This document shows positions 1 through 8,274 of a stretch of DNA of 64,000 nucleotides, in pieces. The first letter of the stretch is position 1. The number at the start of each line of letters is the position of its first letter. Origin of the DNA: Lewinellaceae bacterium (lineage in GTDB: Bacteria; Bacteroidota; Bacteroidia; Chitinophagales; Saprospiraceae). Position numbers and translations under genes: made by a program. The stretch is from contig JACJYN010000009.1 in assembly GCA_020636095.1 (NCBI GenBank), positions 124,001 through 188,000 of the forward strand, written 5' to 3'. Under the pieces are notes generated by a model that searched no databases, was not told the DNA's origin, and was given only the letters and a program-made list of their open reading frames with translations.

Positions 1-2
1 AA

Positions 3-95
3 ATGTACGCCAGTGAGGAATTTAATGCATTAAATGATCTCAGAAAAAAAGCATATAAACAAGAAGTAGATTTAATGATTTGTGAAGCATTATAA
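3..95 (+). CDS. 3' end of an unidentified protein (partial)
   Basis: An open frame enters from the left edge and stops with TAA at 93-95, giving about 30 residues that end DLMICEAL. It is rich in Lys and Glu, as expected for a helical C-terminus. The ATG at position 3 may be internal, because the true start probably lies outside the window. No family can be assigned, and the frame could also be chance. Confidence 0.3.
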   Translation: MYASEEFNALNDLRKKAYKQEVDLMICEAL

Positions 96-177
96 AGCGA
101 AACACTGGGTACAACAATAAGGCGCCAAAGCAAAGCGGGGCAAAGCCACGGCCGTGGCGACGGAACGTCAAGTCCGG

Positions 178-211
178 TCTCGGGCGCCAATTTTCCATTG
201 GCGCGCGAGTT
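178..211 (-). repeat. 34-bp dispersed palindromic repeat, copy 1
   Basis: This is the reverse complement of 5183-5216 with 32 of 34 bases identical. The core reads GCGCCAAT-TTTCC-ATTGGCGC, so each copy can fold into an 8-bp stem with a short loop. Both copies are intergenic, which suggests a REP-like or mini-element repeat. Confidence 0.7.
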
Positions 212-361
212 GCCCAAAATTTAAATGTGTCCACCCACTTAAGTGCAGAGAAAATAAATCAAGGATGTAAAAGTGCCTGGACAAAATAACAAGGCCCGGA
301 ACCTGGCCTGCCGTCCAGCTATTCAGTCCCTGTCTTCTCCCGCCAAAGTAGCTTCGGCCCA

Positions 362-409
362 CGGCCTCCGTCCGTCGTAGGCCGGACTACGGTCCGCCGG
401 AGACGGAGT
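362..409 (-). repeat. GC-rich dispersed repeat, copy 1
   Basis: The reverse complement shares the blocks GTAGTCCGGC, ACGGAC and GAGGCCG, in order, with 19895-19938. It lies just upstream of the GT39 gene. Function is unknown; it resembles an intergenic repeat remnant. Confidence 0.45.
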
Positions 410-452
410 CGGGTGAAATTTATTCACTAATTTTGTCCATATACTTAGACAA

Positions 453-2027
453 ATGCACCGATACACCGATACACCAATACACCTCCTCCGCCTGGCCTCC
501 CTCCTGGCCCTGTTCAGCCTCTTCCTCAACCTGGGCGTACAGCCCGTTTACCTGGAGGAGCCCCGTCGGGCCACCATCGCCATGGAGATGGAGGAGAACG
601 GCAATTTTATCGTGCCGACCCAGTTTGGCGAGTTTTATTATAAAAAGCCCCCGGTATTCAACTGGGTGGTGTGGGCCAGCGCGAAAGTGATGGGGGGGTA
701 TACCTCCTGGGCGCTGCGCCTGCCGACGGTGTTGTCGGCCATCTTTACTTCCTTGTTGCTCTTCGGACTGGGGCGGCGCTACGTCAACCCGGAATTTGGC
801 TGGCTGTCCGCCCTGCTGTTCCCCATCAGCGGGGGGCTGTATTTCTACTTTTCCCTGTTGGGCGAGATCGACCTGTTTTACACCTTTGTCACCTTCGCCG
901 GTTTTGCCGCCCTGTTTCACTTTCAGCAGCAGGGGCGGTATGGGCTGATGTTTATCATAACTTACGTTCTGGCGGCAGTGGGCACGCTGACCAAAGGGCT
1001 GCCTTCGGTGCTTTTCCTGGGCTTGTCCATGCTGGCCTGGTTGTGGTATGAAGGGGAGTTGAAACGCCTGCTATCTCTGGCCCACCTGGCAGGTATACTG
1101 GCCTTCAGCGCTCTGGTGGGCGGCTACCTTCTGGCTTACCATCAGTACAACGATATTGGCAACTACCTGCGGATGATGGTGGCGGAGTCCAGCGAGCGGA
1201 CGGTAGCGGAAAACGGACTGCTTAAGCTGGTGGAGCACCTTTTTATGTTCCCCCTGGATACGATAAAAGACCTGCTGCCTGGCGGCCTGCTGTTGCTCTT
1301 CGCCATCCGGCCGGGCCTGCGCAGCCTGCTCCTGCGCAATAAGCTGCTCACCTTCGCTGCTTTGATGTTCCTGGTGAATGTCCTGCCGTATTGGATATCG
1401 CCCGGCGCCCGGCAGCGGTACATTTACATGCTGTACCCTTTTCTGCTGATGATCGGCTTATACGCCTGGCAGCACCGGGAAGAAGTGAAAGCCTGGCGCT
1501 TCCGGGCCTTCCGCATTCTGAGTGGTGTGCTGATCGGCGCTCTGGCGCTGGGGTGCCTGGCTATTCCCTTCATTCCCGGGTTGGACTTTCTGAACTACCG
1601 CTGGCCGCTGGCTATCGGCGGCTTTCTTGCCGGCTCCGCTATATTCTATTGCTACCTCCGCCAGCCAAAGTGGACGCTCATACTGCTGATACTGGCCACC
1701 GCCGTCGGCCGCCTGCTGTTCGACCTGACCGTTCTGCCCCAACGAGCCCACGTGAGCGATGCCCAGATGGACATCGAAATTGCGCAGGCCGTGGATGAGA
1801 TCGCCGGAGACACTCCACTGTATTTATATCAGGATGCCCGCATTTCCTTCTCTGCCATTTTCTACCTCAACCAGATTCGCGGCAGGACGCTGCGCCGCAA
1901 TTACGAACTGGAAAAGGGAGCTTTTTATATAGCTCTACCCGAACAGTTCCCCGAAGAGGAGGTCTTGTATGAAATCCCCTACAATGACGAGGTGTACGGC
2001 GTGGTGAGGTATCCTGTCTCAAAGTGA
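453..2027 (+). CDS. ArnT/PMT-like glycosyltransferase, GT39 family membrane protein
   Basis: The 524-residue polytopic membrane protein probably transfers a sugar from a polyprenyl-phosphate donor on the periplasmic face of the inner membrane. The first loop carries the family signature: YLEEPRRA (residues 33-40, acidic pair E35/E36), then an EMEENGNFIVP-type stretch and YYKKPPVFNW. These correspond to the ExRR...P...G..Y..KPPL motif of ArnT-type enzymes. About ten or more hydrophobic segments follow, and then a short soluble C-terminus with DARISFSAIFYLNQ. The N-terminus is encoded by a short run of CACCGATACACCGATACACC, so a slightly later start is possible. It has no close partner gene; its stop overlaps an inverted repeat. 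The acceptor (lipid A or protein) cannot be told from sequence. Confidence 0.85.
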   Translation: MHRYTDTPIHLLRLASLLALFSLFLNLGVQPVYLEEPRRATIAMEMEENGNFIVPTQFGEFYYKKPPVFNWVVWASAKVMGGYTSWALRLPTVLSAIFTSLLLFGLGRRYVNPEFGWLSALLFPISGGLYFYFSLLGEIDLFYTFVTFAGFAALFHFQQQGRYGLMFIITYVLAAVGTLTKGLPSVLFLGLSMLAWLWYEGELKRLLSLAHLAGILAFSALVGGYLLAYHQYNDIGNYLRMMVAESSERTVAENGLLKLVEHLFMFPLDTIKDLLPGGLLLLFAIRPGLRSLLLRNKLLTFAALMFLVNVLPYWISPGARQRYIYMLYPFLLMIGLYAWQHREEVKAWRFRAFRILSGVLIGALALGCLAIPFIPGLDFLNYRWPLAIGGFLAGSAIFYCYLRQPKWTLILLILATAVGRLLFDLTVLPQRAHVSDAQMDIEIAQAVDEIAGDTPLYLYQDARISFSAIFYLNQIRGRTLRRNYELEKGAFYIALPEQFPEEEVLYEIPYNDEVYGVVRYPVSK

Positions 2028-2087
2028 GCTGACAACTTTCACCGGCTGCCGAAGCTTCATGCGTAGGCAGGCAAGTTGTCAGCTCAC
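2024..2087. repeat. Perfect 15-bp inverted repeat overlapping the GT39 stop codon
   Basis: Arms GTGAGCTGACAACTT (2024-2038) and AAGTTGTCAGCTCAC (2073-2087) are exactly complementary across a 34-base loop. The left arm contains the TGA stop of the glycosyltransferase. There is no T-run, so this is not a standard intrinsic terminator. A 64-bp mini-element or a transcript-stabilising hairpin are the alternatives. Confidence 0.65.
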
Positions 2088-2166
2088 ACCAGAATGGCTT
2101 TCCTGGAGCGTCAAAGCGGGAATTGCTGTCGAAGCAGAATAGGTAAAAAAGTGTCCAGTTACTTAC

Positions 2167-3228
2167 TCACACCACTTCATTCCACCCCCAGACATCCTCC
2201 ACCTTACCCGTCCGTATCGCCTGCAGTTCCGCCTTAAAGGCAAACATCACAGCATCTTCTTTTACATAACAGGGATAGGTTTCCTTTCCAAAAGTGATGG
2301 ATTCGATAGGCGCTACCACGGCCGCAGTGCCTGCCCCAAAGGCTTCCACCCGGATGTCGCTCTGCAGGGCCGTTTCCAACTCCCGGACGCTGATCTTGCG
2401 CTCCTGCACTTTGAGCCCGCGGCGGCGAGCTATTTGCAGAATGGAATCGCGCGTGACTCCGTCGAGGATGGTGGAGCTCCGGGCCGGGGTGATGAGAATA
2501 TCGTCGATCAGGAATAGCACGTTCATAGTGCCCGATTCTTCAATGAACTCCCGGTTCTGTGCGTCCGTCCAAAGCACCTGGTCGTAGCCGGCTTCTATGG
2601 CGCGTTGAGTGGGGAGCAGGGCGCCTCCGTAGTTGCCGCCGCATTTGGCGTAGCCAACGCCACCGTCCGCCGCCCGGATGAATTCGGTTTCGACCTTTAC
2701 CCGTAAGGGCTGGGAATAATAGGGGCCCACCGGAGTGCAGACGATGAGAAAAAGATACTCATCGGATACCTTCACCTTCAGTCTTTCCTCCGTGGCGATC
2801 ACAAAGGGGCGGACATACAGCGCGCTGTCTTTACCCGAAGGCAGCCATTGCCGGTCGAGGGCAATGAGCTGCCGCATACCTTCCTTGAACAATTCGTAGG
2901 GGACTTCCGGCATGGCCATGCGTTGCAACGAGCGGTTGAAGCGCTCATGGTGCTTGTTCAGGCGGAAAATGGATATTTTGTCGTTTTCCATTCGGAAAGC
3001 TTTCATACCCTCAAATACCGTTTGCCCGTAGTGGAAACACAGCGCAAAAGGGCTGAGGGTGAGCTCGTGGAAGGGCTCGATGCGCGCCTCCGCCCATTCG
3101 CCGCCGGTATATCGGGCGATGAAGAGGTGGTCAGTCGGCGTCGTACCGAAGGGCAGGTTGTTGACGTCGAGTCCGGCAAGGCGGGACTTGCCGGTGCGGT
3201 GGATGGGGAAAGTAGTTGTGGTATGCAT
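2167..3228 (-). CDS. ilvE: Branched-chain amino acid aminotransferase
   Basis: The 353-residue cytosolic PLP enzyme interconverts Leu, Ile and Val with their 2-oxo acids using 2-oxoglutarate/glutamate. It is a fold-type IV aminotransferase of the longer, eukaryote-like BCAT type. The N-terminal part has FHYGQTVFEGMKAFR, and the cofactor lysine is K195 in GYAKCGGNYGG. EESGTMNVLF and DGVTRDSIL are further family motifs, and GAGTAAVVAPI lies near the C-terminus. It stands alone on the minus strand and diverges from the MocR-type regulator at 3661, which could control an amino-acid or PLP gene nearby, though nothing links the two directly. An IS66-like MITE sits between them. Confidence 0.93.
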   Translation of the reverse strand: MHTTTTFPIHRTGKSRLAGLDVNNLPFGTTPTDHLFIARYTGGEWAEARIEPFHELTLSPFALCFHYGQTVFEGMKAFRMENDKISIFRLNKHHERFNRSLQRMAMPEVPYELFKEGMRQLIALDRQWLPSGKDSALYVRPFVIATEERLKVKVSDEYLFLIVCTPVGPYYSQPLRVKVETEFIRAADGGVGYAKCGGNYGGALLPTQRAIEAGYDQVLWTDAQNREFIEESGTMNVLFLIDDILITPARSSTILDGVTRDSILQIARRRGLKVQERKISVRELETALQSDIRVEAFGAGTAAVVAPIESITFGKETYPCYVKEDAVMFAFKAELQAIRTGKVEDVWGWNEVV

Positions 3229-3252
3229 GTTAATTTGGTTTTATTTTCATTG

Positions 3253-3420
3253 TCTTGTTGGTTACTATTCAGCATGGGGTCTGAAATACGCCTGACGCAA
3301 AATTTTGTAGACTTTTTCCCGCTGGAACCCCTTCTCATTCCCCTTGGAAGGGGAAGGGCGGCTTACAAAATTTTGCTTGAGGGGTCAAATCACCACGATG
3401 CTGAATAGTTACTCTTGTTG
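3253..3420. mobile_element. 152-bp MITE with 15-bp terminal repeats and 8-bp target duplication (IS66-like)
   Basis: The element spans 3261-3412. Its ends are GTTACTATTCAGCAT (3261-3275) and the complement of GTAACTATTCAGCAT (3398-3412), 14 of 15 matching. TCTTGTTG occurs directly on both sides (3253-3260 and 3413-3420). A second inner pair built on CAAAATTTTG lies near both ends. An 8-bp duplication with GTAA-type ends is characteristic of IS66-family elements. There is no transposase, so this is a non-autonomous derivative. Confidence 0.8.
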
Positions 3421-3577
3421 AACTGTTCAAAATAATGCCGCCACTCCGGGCGGTAACCGAGGATTTCAATAGGTGACATAATACAATAGTTTTGGGTGAC
3501 TTCAAAAAGTATCGGGTGATTTCCAAGCGGCGGCGCCCTTTTGAAAACGCCGCCCGTAAGCATGAAATATTACTCAC

Positions 3578-3608
3578 TTGATTTCGGATACAAATATCCC
3601 TACCTTTG
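3578..3608 (+). promoter_or_regulatory. Bacteroidota-type promoter of the MocR regulator
   Basis: TTG at 3578-3580 is followed after 20 bp by TACCTTTG at 3601-3608, matching the Bacteroidota TTG / TANNTTTG promoter architecture. The start codon at 3661 lies about 50 bp downstream. Confidence 0.65.
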
Positions 3609-3660
3609 AAAAAAGAAAACAGATGCAGATTTTTAATTTTAAAGCATAACAGATTGCTTT

Positions 3661-5091
3661 ATGGAAGAAAATGCGGGTTTTTTGTACAGCCAGGTGGCGG
3701 ATCGCCTGGAGCGAATGATCGAAAAAGGGTTGTTGCGCACCGGTGATAAATTGCCCTCTGTACGCACACTGAGCGAAGAGCAAGGCATCAGCATGAGCAC
3801 GGCTTTTAAGGCCTTCAGCGAACTGGAGATGAAGGGGCTGGTGGAAGCCCGGCCCAAGTCGGGGTATTACGTGCGCTTCACGCCCAGGGAACTGCCCCGG
3901 GCGCCCTTTACAGAGCGCCAGCCGCCGCCGCCAAAGGACATTAGCGTGGATGAAATGATCCGGGAGGTGTATCGCAATCTCACTGCCGAAGGCATCGTCC
4001 GCCTTTCAGTGGCGGCGCCCGCCCTGGAACACTTGCCCGAGGCCAAGCTAAACAAGTCGATGATGGAGGCCTTGCGCGAGGACGCCAACAGCTGCATCCA
4101 GTACGACGACATCCAGGGCAACGCGCGGCTGCGGCAGCAATTGGCTCGCCTGGCTTTCAACTGGGGAGGGAGCGTGGCGCCCGATGAGATCATCACCACC
4201 CAGGGTTGCATGGAGGCGTTATCGTTTTGCCTGCAGGCTCTCACCCGGCCAGGCGACACGGTGGCGATCGAAGCGCCGGGTTACTTCGGGGTATCCATGG
4301 TATTGCAAAGCCACGGGTTGAAGGTACTGGAAGTGCCCGTTCACCCTGAAAGCGGAATTGATCTGGATTATCTGGAGGATGCTCTGCGGGGGATGGCCAT
4401 CGCCGCTTGTCTCTTTGTAGCCAGTTTCAACAACCCCACCGGCGCTTGTATGCCGGACGAGCGCAAGGAACGGCTGGTGAAGATGCTGGCCCATCGCAGC
4501 ATTCCCCTCATCGAAGATGACATCTACGGCGAACTCTACTTTGGAAAAAGCCGCCCCTTAACCTGCAAGCACTTTGATGAGAAAGGGTTGGTGCTCTACT
4601 GCTCGTCCTTTTCCAAGATGCTGGCGCCCGGTTATCGCGTCGGTTGGTGCATTCCCGGCCGCTTTCACGAACAGGTGCTAAAGCAGAAGTTGGCACACAC
4701 CGTCACTTCCGCTACGCCAACCCACGCCGCCATGGCCCGTTTCCTGGAGGCCGGCCGCTTCGGCCTGCACATGCGGAGGCTGCGAAAAGCCTTGCACACC
4801 CAGTGCCTGAGGTACACTCAGGCCATCAGTGCCTTCTTTCCGGACAGCGTGAGGGCCACCCGCCCGCGAGGGGGCTATACCCTGTGGCTGGAGCTTCCGC
4901 CGGAGGTGGACGCCTATCGTTTATATCGCCGGGCGATTCGCTACAACATCAGTATTGCCCCCGGGCAGATGTTTAGCTCCGATGGCCGCTTTTCCAACTA
5001 CATCCGCCTGAGCTATGGAGCGCCTTTTTCGGAAGAGATTGAGCGGAGTTTGATGGTACTGGGAGAATTGGTTAAAGAGGCAGGGAATTAA
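3661..5091 (+). CDS. MocR/PdxR-type transcription factor (GntR helix-turn-helix fused to class I aminotransferase)
   Basis: The 476-residue protein has two parts. Residues 1-75 form a GntR winged helix (TGDKLPSVRTLSEEQGIS, then STAFKAFSELEMKGLVEARPKSGYYV). Residues from about 115 onward form a fold-type I aminotransferase domain with FNNPTGA near 256, EDDIYGEL near 285 and the PLP lysine K319 in SSFSKMLAPGYRVGW. Such proteins use the aminotransferase fold as a PLP or amino-acid sensor rather than as an enzyme, and act as DNA-bound dimers. All PLP-binding residues look intact. The divergent neighbour is ilvE, a PLP enzyme, so regulation of amino-acid or vitamin B6 metabolism is reasonable but unproven. 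Confidence 0.9.
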   Translation: MEENAGFLYSQVADRLERMIEKGLLRTGDKLPSVRTLSEEQGISMSTAFKAFSELEMKGLVEARPKSGYYVRFTPRELPRAPFTERQPPPPKDISVDEMIREVYRNLTAEGIVRLSVAAPALEHLPEAKLNKSMMEALREDANSCIQYDDIQGNARLRQQLARLAFNWGGSVAPDEIITTQGCMEALSFCLQALTRPGDTVAIEAPGYFGVSMVLQSHGLKVLEVPVHPESGIDLDYLEDALRGMAIAACLFVASFNNPTGACMPDERKERLVKMLAHRSIPLIEDDIYGELYFGKSRPLTCKHFDEKGLVLYCSSFSKMLAPGYRVGWCIPGRFHEQVLKQKLAHTVTSATPTHAAMARFLEAGRFGLHMRRLRKALHTQCLRYTQAISAFFPDSVRATRPRGGYTLWLELPPEVDAYRLYRRAIRYNISIAPGQMFSSDGRFSNYIRLSYGAPFSEEIERSLMVLGELVKEAGN

Positions 5092-5444
5092 CGCCTGACA
5101 ACATTGTCCGGATCAAAGGCCTGAATGGATCATTGGGCTATTCTCTTGGTATTAAGTAAGTAGTCTAGCATATCTATTTTATAACTCGCACGCCAATGGG
5201 AAATTGGCGCCCGAGATAGCGTTGTCGGGGTGCAATTTATTTCATCAGTCGCTTCGCTCGTGTTCTATTGCGCTCCGACTTGAGCTCTGTAAACACAATC
5301 TAAATATGCTTGACTACTTACCTGGACACAAATAGGTGAACATTATAACAGTACAACAATATAACCAAACCCCAATGGGCAAAAGGCTTCACGCTCCGAT
5401 TACGAAGCCAATTCACATATCCACGTTTACACCTGCCTTTGGCT
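5092..5444. other. Convergent intergenic region
   Basis: No gene is seen between the two convergent genes. The region contains the second copy of the 34-bp palindromic repeat (5183-5216). It also has a motif around 5352-5371 (ACAACAATATAACCA) that recurs near 14303-14318, again just beyond the 3' end of a minus-strand gene. Confidence 0.55.
5183..5216 (+). repeat. 34-bp dispersed palindromic repeat, copy 2
   Basis: Inverted copy of 178-211 with two differences. The internal palindrome CGCCAAT...ATTGGCG is preserved. Confidence 0.7.
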
Positions 5445-7514
5445 CTACCTGGGGTGATACACCCTCACTGCCTCCTTCAGTACTTTCGCCTTATCCAACG
5501 TCATCGGTTTGAGCTGCTGGTTGACGAACAGCTCCATCTGGCTGGTGTAGTAGGGGCTGTCGGGCTTAGCGGAGGCGCCGTAAGGAACCACGCTTTCGAT
5601 CTCAGGCCCAGCGGCGGAGAAACGAACCAGTTGAATGTAAGAATCCCCGGTATAGGCGCGCAGGCGGCCGTCCTGATAAGGGCGGCTTCGCACGGCGGCC
5701 AGCACATCGGGGCCGCCGCCGTAGGGCAGGTCCACATCGCCCCGGGTGTGGCGTTGAAGGTGGCCAAGGGGCACTCTGGTGCTGCCAAAATGCTTTTTCA
5801 GGTGGTTTTGGGCATGGGCGATAGCGGCAACCAGCTTAGCCTCGTCCAATTCGTCACCGGTTTTAAAGCTGCTGGCATTTTCCAGAATCGACTGAAGATA
5901 GTAGTAGGCCAGCAGCATAACCGAGGCGGCTTCGCTGTCCTTGTTCGCAATGCGGTTCCAATCCTGCAGTAGCTGGATGCTTTCCGCCAACTCGGGGTAC
6001 TTTTCCGGCGCCAGGTGGAAGATAGCTTCCAGTTTGGGAGCGGACCGCATCGGCTTGTGATAGGCCTGGTCGTACTTCATCCTTTTGAGATCCTCATAAC
6101 TTACCTGCCCGGACTGCTCCAGCAGGCTGCCCAGGCGGACCCCTCTGTTAGTCAACCCATCCAAATCCTGAAAGCCCATGCTTTGGGGAATGCTTTCCGG
6201 ATTGGGGTTGTCTGCTATGCCGGACGACAGGAATGGGGTGTGGTTGCAGTTGTAAACGTAACCGGAGGCGGGGTCCAGCACCTGGGGCAGGCTGTCGATG
6301 GGGTAGTAGTCGTCCGTCCATAGGGTGGCGGAGGTATCGCCGGGTAGGAGGCCCTGCCAGTCGTAATGCGGGTTGCGTTTCGGGAAGCGCCCGTTGCTGA
6401 TGTAATAAATGTGTCCCTCTTTATCTGCGTAGACGATATTGGTACAGGTGATGCCCTGCCGGCGCAGCGCTTCCTGAAATTCTTCGAGATGGGTTGCCTT
6501 ATTCATGAGGTACCACTGCTCGGCGGCGCGGATGTCTCGGTTAGCGGGAAAGCGCAGGGCGAAGTATCCGTTGGGGGTTTCGAAGGTGACTCCGTATTTG
6601 CTTTTGTAGAATTTCTGCCTGGCGCCGATGGTTAAAAAGCCCAGAACCTTTACCCGTGCTTTGGTAGGGTAGGGCTGCAGTTCTTCCCATTGCCCATCGA
6701 AGCGGTACCGTCCTTTTTCGGTGGGGTGCATCTCCAGCGCGTACACATCGGCGAAGTCGGGATAGTTGAGCGTGTGGGCCCAGCCCAGGTGCGGGTTCGT
6801 ACCGAGGAAGATGGTCACCCCGCCCGGGAAGGTAGCGCCCAGGATGTTCCAGCCCTCTTCGCTGCACAGGTGGGCCTCGTACCAGGAGTTGAAACCCTCC
6901 AATGGCTGGTGCGAATTGTTGACGAGGTAGGTTTTGCCATCGGCTGTTTTCGAAGGGGCTATGGCAAAGGCGTTGGAGCCCCGCTCCTGAGGTTGGGCCT
7001 TGTACTTACCCCCCAGGATGTTACCCAATTCCCGGCCTACGCCCGACATCAGCGCCATACCCAGCACATAGCTCTGAATGATGTCCTGGCCCGTGATGGG
7101 GAACAGCTTATGGTGCAGCACTTCTTTGGGGTGCGACCTGGCGTAGGCGTTCGCTCCGGCCGCGTAAGCTTCCAGTACTTTCCGGAAGTCCGGCGACAGG
7201 TCCTGTTCAAAGCGTTCCTCCACGATCGTTCGCGCATCGAGCAGGTGGACAGCTACATCCAGGCGGGCGCCTTCCTTGCCGGCTACCCGCCCCATCAGCC
7301 CCTTTACCGGGAGGATCTGTTTTTGCATGGTCTCGAAATCGTCCTCCGCCGTGGCCCAGGCGAAGCCGTAGGCTACCTCCGCATCGGTTTTCGCGAAGAT
7401 GTGGGGGACGCCCCATTGATCCCGGGCGATGGTGATGTTGGCGGGGTTAATTTGCGCAAGGAGGGTGCTTTGAAAAAGCAAAAAAAATAGAAATGGGACA
7501 TGTTGTGGGCGCAT
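5445..7514 (-). CDS. Penicillin acylase family protein (secreted Ntn-hydrolase)
   Basis: The 689-residue protein is predicted to be exported (FLFFLLFQSTLLAQ near the N-terminus) and self-cleaved into two chains. The probable N-terminal nucleophile is S180 in QERGSNAFAIAP, the Gly-Ser autoprocessing site of the family. The alpha-chain begins with ITIARDQWGVPHIFAKTDAE and GFAWATAEDDF, both typical. The beta-chain carries NNSHQPL, WNILGATFPGGVTIFLGTN and the C-terminal RSPYYTSQMELF-like SPYYTSQ region. Family members hydrolyse amide bonds of beta-lactams or acyl-homoserine lactones, so quorum quenching is possible, but substrate cannot be assigned. A start 25 codons upstream exists, but the ATG at 7514 gives a clean signal peptide. 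Confidence 0.88.
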   Translation of the reverse strand: MRPQHVPFLFFLLFQSTLLAQINPANITIARDQWGVPHIFAKTDAEVAYGFAWATAEDDFETMQKQILPVKGLMGRVAGKEGARLDVAVHLLDARTIVEERFEQDLSPDFRKVLEAYAAGANAYARSHPKEVLHHKLFPITGQDIIQSYVLGMALMSGVGRELGNILGGKYKAQPQERGSNAFAIAPSKTADGKTYLVNNSHQPLEGFNSWYEAHLCSEEGWNILGATFPGGVTIFLGTNPHLGWAHTLNYPDFADVYALEMHPTEKGRYRFDGQWEELQPYPTKARVKVLGFLTIGARQKFYKSKYGVTFETPNGYFALRFPANRDIRAAEQWYLMNKATHLEEFQEALRRQGITCTNIVYADKEGHIYYISNGRFPKRNPHYDWQGLLPGDTSATLWTDDYYPIDSLPQVLDPASGYVYNCNHTPFLSSGIADNPNPESIPQSMGFQDLDGLTNRGVRLGSLLEQSGQVSYEDLKRMKYDQAYHKPMRSAPKLEAIFHLAPEKYPELAESIQLLQDWNRIANKDSEAASVMLLAYYYLQSILENASSFKTGDELDEAKLVAAIAHAQNHLKKHFGSTRVPLGHLQRHTRGDVDLPYGGGPDVLAAVRSRPYQDGRLRAYTGDSYIQLVRFSAAGPEIESVVPYGASAKPDSPYYTSQMELFVNQQLKPMTLDKAKVLKEAVRVYHPR

Positions 7515-7704
7515 AAGTGGAAATTGGTAGCCTCCTCTAACCTCCGAATCGGGTTCGGGACAGGCCCTCCGGAGGAGGGGAATAAGCAAAATTGCTGCAA
7601 GAGGTAGACGGTGTGGTAAACTGTAAATTCATTGAAAGTCAAACGGAGAACTAATAAAGCAGCTTGGCTTCCTCCCCCCCTTTGGGGGAATCGGGGGGGC
7701 TTTA

Positions 7705-8160
7705 TTACTTCCGCTGATCCGGCCGGTTCTTTTCAAAAAATTCCTTTCCCTTCTCAAACTCTTCCTGGAAGATCTTTTTCATCTCCTCTATATCGACGTT
7801 ATCCAGTGAGCCGTATTTGGCGAGCAGAAAATCGAAGACCTTTCCCAGGCTGTAGGTATTGGCCGCCGAGAAGGCCGCCATAGAGATGCCGCCCAGCAGC
7901 GTACCGATACCGGGGATGAGCTTGAAAGCGCTGGCCGAGAAGCGCGCCATCAGGCTTCCGCTCAGGGCAGTGATGATGGCTTTGCCTTGCAGCTCCGAGT
8001 AATCCACCAGATGCAGTTTGCACAGGGCCTTCAGCATATCGAGCTGCACCAGGGTGACGGCGCCTACATCCAGCACCGGTACAGGGATGGCGCCCCCCGC
8101 CGCCGCAAAGAGGGCATTCGATTGGATGATCTTACGGGCAGCTGCTGCTTTGTCTTGCAT
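7705..8160 (-). CDS. DUF697 (YcjF-like) small membrane-associated protein
   Basis: From the chosen ATG the protein is 151 residues. It contains the DUF697 pattern: a basic amphipathic start (MQDKAAAARKIIQSN), then hydrophobic AAAGGAIPVPVLDVGAVTLVQLDMLKAL, a second hydrophobic stretch FKLIPGIGTLLGGISMAAFSAANTYSLG, and a charged tail rich in Glu and Lys. DUF697 domains are often fused to or encoded beside GTPases; here it stands alone. The longer frame to 8265 adds 35 residues unlike the family, so the 8160 start is preferred. Function is unknown; association with the inner membrane is likely. Confidence 0.75.
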   Translation of the reverse strand: MQDKAAAARKIIQSNALFAAAGGAIPVPVLDVGAVTLVQLDMLKALCKLHLVDYSELQGKAIITALSGSLMARFSASAFKLIPGIGTLLGGISMAAFSAANTYSLGKVFDFLLAKYGSLDNVDIEEMKKIFQEEFEKGKEFFEKNRPDQRK

Positions 8161-8274
8161 GAGAGGGGTGATTTTGGCGTTTGCAGTACAGTATTGGCGA
8201 TTCGCATGGTAAAGGCCAAAGATACCTATTCTTTCTTTTGGTTTCAAGCAGCATTCCGTCCACACACCCGTTTT

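Larger units (their letters stand above)
96..452. other. Intergenic region with two dispersed repeats
   Basis: No gene is evident in this stretch of about 350 bp. It holds a 34-bp palindromic repeat at 178-211, repeated inverted at 5183-5216, and a GC-rich repeat at 362-409, repeated inverted at 19895-19938. Both are annotated separately. Short rearranged fragments resembling the 5.2-kb intergenic region also occur near 410-435. Confidence 0.6.

Noticed and set aside
6690..7490. 266-residue open frame on the plus strand
   Set aside because: It is a shadow of the penicillin-acylase-family gene on the opposite strand, which has signal peptide and autoprocessing motifs.
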